Translations under genes and position numbers: made by a program
The notes under the pieces: model-generated
Seen by the model: only the letters and a program-made list of their open reading frames with translations
The model's database searches: none
Told to the model about the DNA's origin: nothing
Assembly (NCBI GenBank): GCA_945915065.1
Contig: CAMEER010000002.1
Location: forward strand, 41,263-105,262
DNA length: 64,000 nt
Reading direction: 5' to 3'
Source: an uncultured Clostridia bacterium
GTDB lineage: Bacteria; Bacillota; Clostridia; Oscillospirales; Oscillospiraceae
Part shown: in pieces, positions 58,512-64,000 of the stretch
Layout of the letters: each line of letters starts with the position of its first letter
How positions within the stretch are numbered: position 1 is the stretch's first letter

Positions 58512-60320
58512 ATGTTCGACCAATCCCATATCCGCAATTTCTCCATTATTGCTCACATCGACCACGGTAAATCCACGCTGGCGGACCGCCTGCTGGAGAA
58601 GTGCAACGCCGTACCCGAGCGCGAGATGGAGAACCAGTTACTGGACAACATGGATCTGGAGCGGGAGCGGGGCATCACCATCAAGTCCCGTGCCGTGCAG
58701 ATCTTTTACAAGGCGCAAAACGGCGAGACCTACGCCCTGAACCTTATCGATACACCGGGCCATGTGGACTTCAATTATGAGGTGTCCCGCTCGCTGGCGG
58801 CCTGCGAGGGCGCGCTGCTGGTGGTGGACACCACCCAGGGCGTGGAGGCCCAGACGCTGGCCAACACCTATCTGGCCATGGATCACGATCTGGAGATCCT
58901 GCCGGTGTTCAACAAGATCGACCTGCCTGCCGCCGACCCCATGAAGGCCAAGCAGGAGGTGGAGGATATCATCGGCCTGCCGGCGCTGGAGGCTCCGGAG
59001 ATCTCCGCCAAGCTGGGCATCAACATCGACGCCGTGCTGGAGGATATCGTGCAGAACGTCCCCGCCCCCAAGGGTGATCCCAAGGCTCCCCTGCGGGCGC
59101 TGGTGTTCGACAGCCAGTACGATCCCTATGTGGGGGTGGTGGTGCTGTTCCGCATCATGGAGGGCACCATCCGCAAGGGCCAGACCATCCGCCTGATGGC
59201 CAGCGGCGCGGAGTACACCATTCTGGAGTGCGGCTATCTGAAACCTCTGGGCAACGAGCCTACGGACTGTCTGCAGGCCGGCGAAGTGGGCTATTTCACC
59301 GCCAGCATCAAGAACGTGAAGGACACCCGGGTGGGCGACACCATCACCGACGCCGCGTCGCCCACTGCCGAGCCGCTGCCCGGCTATCGCCCCGCCCAGT
59401 CCATGGTTTACTGCGGTATCTATACTGAGGACGGCAGCAAGTACCCCGACCTCCGTGACGCACTGGAAAAGCTGCAGCTGAACGACGCCTCCCTGACCTT
59501 CGAGCCGGAATCCTCCGTGGCGCTGGGCTTCGGCTTCCGCTGCGGCTTTCTGGGGATGCTCCACATGGAGATCATTCAGGAGCGGCTGGAGCGGGAGTTC
59601 AATCTGGACCTGGTCACCACCCTGCCCAGCGTCATCTACCACGTCTATAAGGCGGACGGCACTTTGGTCAAGGTGGACAACCCCCACAATTACCCGGATC
59701 CCGGCAGCATCGAACACGCCGAGGAACCCTACGTCAAGGTATCCATCATCACGCCCCAGGACTTTGTGGGCAACATCATGCCCATGTGTCAGGACCGCCG
59801 CGGCGAGTTCAAAGACATGCAGTATCTGGATACCCATCTGGTGGAACTGCACTATCAGATGCCCCTCAATGAGATCATCTACGACTTTTTCGATACGCTG
59901 AAAGCCAACACCAAGGGCTACGCCAGTCTGGACTATGAGCTGTCCGGCTACCGCACCAGCGATCTGGTAAAGGTGGACCTGCTGCTCAACGGCGACGGCG
60001 TGGACGCGCTGAGTTTTATTGCCCATCGGGATAAGGCGTATCCCCGTGCCCGCCGCCTGTGCGAAAAGCTGAAGGAGAATATCCCCCGCCAGCTGTTTGA
60101 AGTGCCCATTCAGGCGGCTATCGGCGGCCGGATCATCGCCCGTGAGACGGTGAAGGCCATGCGCAAGGATGTGCTGGCCAAATGCTACGGCGGCGACATC
60201 ACCCGCAAAAAGAAGCTGCTGGAAAAGCAGAAAGAGGGCAAGAAGAAGATGCGGAATCTGGGCACGGTACAGGTGCCCACCGAGGCCTTCATGGCCGTTC
60301 TCAAGCTGGACAGCGATTGA
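58512..60320 (+). CDS. lepA: Elongation factor 4
   Basis: [51 protein letters not shown]-terminal [26 protein letters not shown]. Confidence 0.98.
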   Translation: MFDQSHIRNFSIIAHIDHGKSTLADRLLEKCNAVPEREMENQLLDNMDLERERGITIKSRAVQIFYKAQNGETYALNLIDTPGHVDFNYEVSRSLAACEGALLVVDTTQGVEAQTLANTYLAMDHDLEILPVFNKIDLPAADPMKAKQEVEDIIGLPALEAPEISAKLGINIDAVLEDIVQNVPAPKGDPKAPLRALVFDSQYDPYVGVVVLFRIMEGTIRKGQTIRLMASGAEYTILECGYLKPLGNEPTDCLQAGEVGYFTASIKNVKDTRVGDTITDAASPTAEPLPGYRPAQSMVYCGIYTEDGSKYPDLRDALEKLQLNDASLTFEPESSVALGFGFRCGFLGMLHMEIIQERLEREFNLDLVTTLPSVIYHVYKADGTLVKVDNPHNYPDPGSIEHAEEPYVKVSIITPQDFVGNIMPMCQDRRGEFKDMQYLDTHLVELHYQMPLNEIIYDFFDTLKANTKGYASLDYELSGYRTSDLVKVDLLLNGDGVDALSFIAHRDKAYPRARRLCEKLKENIPRQLFEVPIQAAIGGRIIARETVKAMRKDVLAKCYGGDITRKKKLLEKQKEGKKKMRNLGTVQVPTEAFMAVLKLDSD

Positions 60321-60741
60321 GCGAGAAGAGATATGTGTTTCTCAACCCGAGATCGCGTATGTCAAACTTGCCGCAATCATTCCCGCTCGTATCATCGACT
60401 TCACCCGCAGAGGTTTCCCTTTTTCTCCGGGACTCCATGCACATAATAGCAGAAATCACCCTGCAAGGCTTTGGTCTGCCCTGCAGGGTGTGCTCATTTC
60501 TTAAGGCAATACCGGGCCTTTTCAAAGGGAGTTTCGCACAAAAATCAGGGATTTAATCCCTGCATGAATCACTAAAGTGCCACTGCCCTTTTCTATGTGC
60601 CTTTAAAATCGTTTTTCCCTTTGGGCAACGACGCTGCGCATCATCTGCACCACCTCCGAAAAACAGACCCTGTCTTGTGCCGCATCCTGTTTCCGGGGAG
60701 TAATCGCATTATGAGGCTCCCCTACCTGCTGCGGCACCCGT

Positions 60742-61000
60742 GACCGTGCCCCTCACGGTTCGATGCAGGCAGGCCGTCCCGCACGGCGCCCTCGCCGGCA
60801 TACGGATTTTTGATCTCAATATAGAGTTTTTCAATCGAATACCGCAATAAAGCTCTACCCATTAGAACGTTCTTCAGGTATACTAACAGCAAGAAACGCG
60901 TTTCCCAGTCCGTTGGACAGCACCAGGCAAAGCGCGGCATCATAGACGGATAGTACCTGCGGCAGCCTGCCTTCCCTCTGACATTTCAGGTCGTAAAACC
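60742..61000 (-). pseudogene. Frameshifted C-terminal remnant of a GHKL (AgrC-like) histidine kinase
   Basis: Minus strand reads ...YDAALCLVLSNGLGNAFLAVSIPEERSNG* then, in a shifted frame, LYIEIKNPYAGEGAVRDGLPASNREGHGHGCRSR*, matching the GHKL N-box and NP...GLP..REGHG.G.RS blocks. Confidence 0.75.
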
Positions 61001-61012
61001 ATACATTTCAGG
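60981..61012 (+). promoter_or_regulatory. LytTR-type direct-repeat site
   Basis: ACATTTCAGG-N12-ACATTTCAGG (22-nt period), -10-like TATTAT at 61044. Confidence 0.6.
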
Positions 61013-61120
61013 CCGACAGAGTCCGCAGCTTCTGAAAAACCGGTATTATGGAATGATGACTATATGGGCAATTGGCATATCCGCGTTTTATTCAACAGGA
61101 AATCAGGAGGTATAACCCAC

Positions 61121-61855
61121 ATGATCAGAATAGGCTTTTGTGATGATGATCTCTCCGTTCTGAATGAGCTTCAGGTACTCCTTGACCGGTACCGTGTGGA
61201 GCGCAATCAAGAGATCGACTATACATCTTTCCATAGCCCCCTGGACCTGTTGGCCGCCATTGAGGGAGGCGCCCGGTTCGATGTTCTGCTGCTGGATGTC
61301 CTGATGCCCGGCGAGAACGGGATCGATGCGGCGGCGGAGATCCGAAATTACGACCGTGATGTCAAGATCATCTTTCTGACCTCATCGCCTGAGTATGCCG
61401 TACAGTCCTATTCAGTCGACGCCTACTTTTATCAGCTCAAACCCATTTGGGCGGAGAGCTTCTACCGTCTGATGGACTCGGTTCTCGCCACATGTGAAAA
61501 GGAACAGGCCGACAGTCTGATCCTGCGGTGCAAAAGCGGTATTACCCGGATCGAACTGAAGCAGCTGGAATACTGTGAGGTCATTCACCGAACACTGTTC
61601 CTTCACTTGACCAGCGGAAAAGTTTTGGAGAGCATCGGCAGTCTGGATGAGCTGTGCGGCCATCTGGAACCCTATGGGAACTTCCTGCGGCCCCATCGCT
61701 CCTATCTGATCAATCTGGACTATGTGCAGAACCTCTCTGCCCGCGCCATCACCATGTCCTGCCTGACAGAGATCCCTATTCCCCGCGGGAAGTACAATGA
61801 GATCAAAAACGTGTTTTTGGAGTATGCGTTTCAGAACAGGCAGGTGATGATATGA
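61121..61855 (+). CDS. LytTR-family (AgrA-like) response regulator
   Basis: IRIGFCDDDLSVLNELQ, VLLLDVLMPGENGIDAA, C-terminal LytTR block FLRPHRSYLINLDYVQNL; SD AGGAGGT. Confidence 0.94.
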   Translation: MIRIGFCDDDLSVLNELQVLLDRYRVERNQEIDYTSFHSPLDLLAAIEGGARFDVLLLDVLMPGENGIDAAAEIRNYDRDVKIIFLTSSPEYAVQSYSVDAYFYQLKPIWAESFYRLMDSVLATCEKEQADSLILRCKSGITRIELKQLEYCEVIHRTLFLHLTSGKVLESIGSLDELCGHLEPYGNFLRPHRSYLINLDYVQNLSARAITMSCLTEIPIPRGKYNEIKNVFLEYAFQNRQVMI

Positions 61856-63123
61856 GCTTCTGGCTTTCGCTGCTGAACGACATCGCGGTCAGTCTCTTCG
61901 GAAGCGTTCTGTCCGCATCCTTCTGTGATGCTTTGGCGACCCGGCGGAACCGCCGGCTCTTCTGGTGCTGCATGGCGCTGATCACCATTCTGCAGGGGGG
62001 CGTGTACAGCATTTGGAGTGCTGATTTTCTGCGATATATCTATCCTCTCATTATGCATCTTCCTCTGCTTCTTGTGCTGTGGCTTCTGACCGGAAAACTG
62101 CTGTGGCCGCTCATATCCATTCTGTCTGCCTATTTTTTCTGTGAGCTGCGGCGCTGGATCGCGCTGTTGGTCGTGGCTCTGTTTCGCGGCGGAGATATGA
62201 TGCAGGATCTTGCGGAGCTGATCATCACGTTGCCGCTGCTGCTGCTCCTGCTGCATTTTTTCACGCCGGTGATTCGTCAGCTGTCTGGGCAGTCACCCAA
62301 GCAGCAATGGATATTTGGCCTGATTCCGGCGGTGTATTATCTCTTTAGCTATGGCACCCGCGTCTACACCGATCTTCTTTACAGCGGCGGCCCGGCGGCA
62401 GTGGAATTCATGCCCTTTGTATGCTGTTTGGTCTATATGGCATTTTTGCTGTATCACTCCGCCAAAGAACAGACGGAGATCCAGCTCCAGCAGGTGCAAA
62501 AGAGCCTCAATCTCCAATTGACACAGGCCGTCCGGGAGATCAACGCCCTGCGGGAGTCCCAGACTATGGCCAGCCAGTACCGCCACGACCTGCGGCACCA
62601 TCTGCAATACCTGTCTTCCTGCATCGGAAGCGGACAAGCGGAGCAGGCCCAGGCCTACATTTCCGATATTTGTGAGGAGATCGAGGCACAGAAGGTGCAG
62701 CGCTACTGCGAAAACGAGGCCTCCAATCTGATCCTCTCGTCCTTTGCCGGGCGGGCGCAAAAGAATGGCGTTTCCATGCATATACAGGGAGCGCTCCCCG
62801 CCTTTATGCTGGTATCGGACAGCGACCTGTGTGTCCTGCTCTCCAACGCACTGGAAAACGCCCTTCACGCCTGCTGCTCCCTTGTCGCGGAAGGCAAAGC
62901 TTGCGAAATTGATGTACAGTTCTATGAACGGGGCGGCAAGCTCTTTTTGCAGGTGACAAACCCCTGCAGAAACACAGTTCACTTTGAAAGGGGGCTCCCG
63001 GTTTCCGATCGACCGGGTCACGGCATCGGTGTGCAGAGCATCTGCGCCATCGTCCGACGATACGGCGGCGTTTACGCCTTTTTGGTGCAGGACGGACAAT
63101 TTATCCTGCGGCTGTCTCTTTGA
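61852..63123 (+). CDS. GHKL-domain (AgrC-like) sensor histidine kinase
   Basis: N-terminal TM segments; YRHDLRHHLQYLSS; LCVLLSNALENALHAC; DRPGHGIGVQSICAIVRRYGG. Confidence 0.94.
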   Translation: MSFWLSLLNDIAVSLFGSVLSASFCDALATRRNRRLFWCCMALITILQGGVYSIWSADFLRYIYPLIMHLPLLLVLWLLTGKLLWPLISILSAYFFCELRRWIALLVVALFRGGDMMQDLAELIITLPLLLLLLHFFTPVIRQLSGQSPKQQWIFGLIPAVYYLFSYGTRVYTDLLYSGGPAAVEFMPFVCCLVYMAFLLYHSAKEQTEIQLQQVQKSLNLQLTQAVREINALRESQTMASQYRHDLRHHLQYLSSCIGSGQAEQAQAYISDICEEIEAQKVQRYCENEASNLILSSFAGRAQKNGVSMHIQGALPAFMLVSDSDLCVLLSNALENALHACCSLVAEGKACEIDVQFYERGGKLFLQVTNPCRNTVHFERGLPVSDRPGHGIGVQSICAIVRRYGGVYAFLVQDGQFILRLSL

Positions 63124-63131
63124 GTAAATGG

Positions 63132-63162
63132 TCGATTCAGTACGTTTTCGGTACGTTTCAGT
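63132..63162 (+). promoter_or_regulatory. Second LytTR-type direct-repeat site upstream of lemA-like gene
   Basis: TCGATTCAGT ... ACGTTTCAGT (21-nt period), -10-like TATATT at 63194. Confidence 0.45.
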
Positions 63163-63340
63163 CGAAAGCTCCCCTTTCTGTCTGTCGGTATTTTATATTG
63201 AAAACAGCAACCGGAAATCCGGCAAAACAACTGAAAAAGTTTCCTGCACTGCCGCCTGCTGAACGAAGGTGCTGCGTTCGTCCGCCTGCGGCGGTTCCGG
63301 CAAGCTGCCGCCTTTTTATCAATCTCAGGAGGGATTTCCG

Positions 63341-63895
63341 ATGACAATCGGTATCATCATCGCAGTCGTTCTTGCCCTGCTGGCCGTATGGGTGGTGAAC
63401 ACCCGGCGGTCCCTGGCGGCAATGGACGAAAACATCGACAATACCATGAATCAGATCGGCGTACAGCTCTCCTCCTGCTTTGACGCGCTGATCACGCTGC
63501 TGGGCCTGACGAAGGGCTATGCCGCCAATGAATCTCAGACCCTGATCGAAACCGTCAAGTCCCGCCGCAGCGTCATTGCCGCCGACTCCACACCGGAGGA
63601 TGTGCTGAAGCAGGAGGGCGTCATCTCCGAGGTTCTGGTCCGCATTTCCGTGGTGGCCGGGGAGTTTCCCGAATTGAAGGCCAATGAAAACTACCGCAAA
63701 TGCATGAACGCAGTGGACAGGTATGAGAAAATGGTGTGCACCAGCCGCCTGATCTACAACGATTCCGTCACCAAGCTGAACCGCTCCCTCCGCATGTTCC
63801 CCGCCAGTCTGATCGCGGGAATACTGGGCTTCCATCAGCGGGACTATCTGGAGACTGTGGAGAGCAAGGCGGATATGCCCGCAAGTCTTTTTTAA
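63341..63895 (+). CDS. LemA family protein
   Basis: TM then RRSLAAMDENIDNTMNQIGVQLSSCFDALITLLGLTKGY; VAGEFPELKANENYRKCMNAVDRYEKMVCTSRLIYNDSVTKLN. Confidence 0.9.
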   Translation: MTIGIIIAVVLALLAVWVVNTRRSLAAMDENIDNTMNQIGVQLSSCFDALITLLGLTKGYAANESQTLIETVKSRRSVIAADSTPEDVLKQEGVISEVLVRISVVAGEFPELKANENYRKCMNAVDRYEKMVCTSRLIYNDSVTKLNRSLRMFPASLIAGILGFHQRDYLETVESKADMPASLF

Positions 63896-63927
63896 CGAAA
63901 AACGGAAAAACAGAAAGGAGAAACAAC

Positions 63928-63960
63928 GTGAAAAAAAGAATTTTACGCAAATTGCAATAA
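63928..63960 (+). CDS. Mini-ORF MKKRILRKLQ*, possible interrupted AgrD-like peptide gene at window edge
   Basis: SD AAAGGAG, GTG start, TAA at codon 11, same frame continues open QVGHAVVKTLVTD to window end. Confidence 0.3.
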   Translation: MKKRILRKLQ

Positions 63961-64000
63961 CAAGTTGGACACGCCGTGGTAAAAACCTTGGTCACGGATG

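Noticed and set aside
60320-60740. Small ORFs downstream of lepA
   Set aside because: No SD or family support; region looks like terminator hairpin (caccctgca...tgcagggtg) plus decayed sequence
63960-64000. Short imperfect hairpin ccgtg...cacgg at window end, possible mobile-element end
   Set aside because: Too short and truncated by the window edge to support any mobile-element call

Overview
This is a GC-rich window from a Firmicutes/Clostridia (Oscillospirales-like) chromosome, mostly densely packed protein-coding genes. No rRNA, tRNA, CRISPR array or intact transposon was recognised. Housekeeping anchors are a dCMP deaminase fragment, truA, mnmA, gap, the CIRCE-hrcA-grpE-dnaK-dnaJ block with hisJ-like and rpiB, buk, a T-box-controlled metG, tatD, a 2-oxoacid:acceptor oxidoreductase operon and lepA. 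Regions of most interest: (i) a minus-strand surface-fibre operon (about 13.1-4.9 kb) with an ER-type SipW signal peptidase, four SipW-type exported proteins, a giant vWA/SpaA-like protein with an EEPKI repeat stalk, a TasA-like LIQTG-anchored protein and a sortase. It begins with an undescribed ~66-aa ORF coupled to sipW and is followed by an MBOAT/DHHW O-acylation cluster. (ii) A two-gene dockerin/cohesin module (17.7-21.75 kb) pairing a dockerin-bearing putative peptidoglycan hydrolase with a membrane-anchored single-cohesin protein. (iii) A LytTR/GHKL (Agr-like) two-component system at 61-63 kb, with matching direct-repeat sites upstream of itself and of lemA at the same offset to the -10, a frameshifted GHKL kinase remnant alongside, and a possible nonsense-interrupted AgrD-like peptide at the window edge. 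Also noted: a 25-aa membrane micro-ORF with its own promoter, SD and terminator; a 17-bp inverted repeat straddling a promoter and SD downstream of metG; and an orphan HATPase kinase lacking the phospho-acceptor His. All family calls are from reading motifs; no searches were run.
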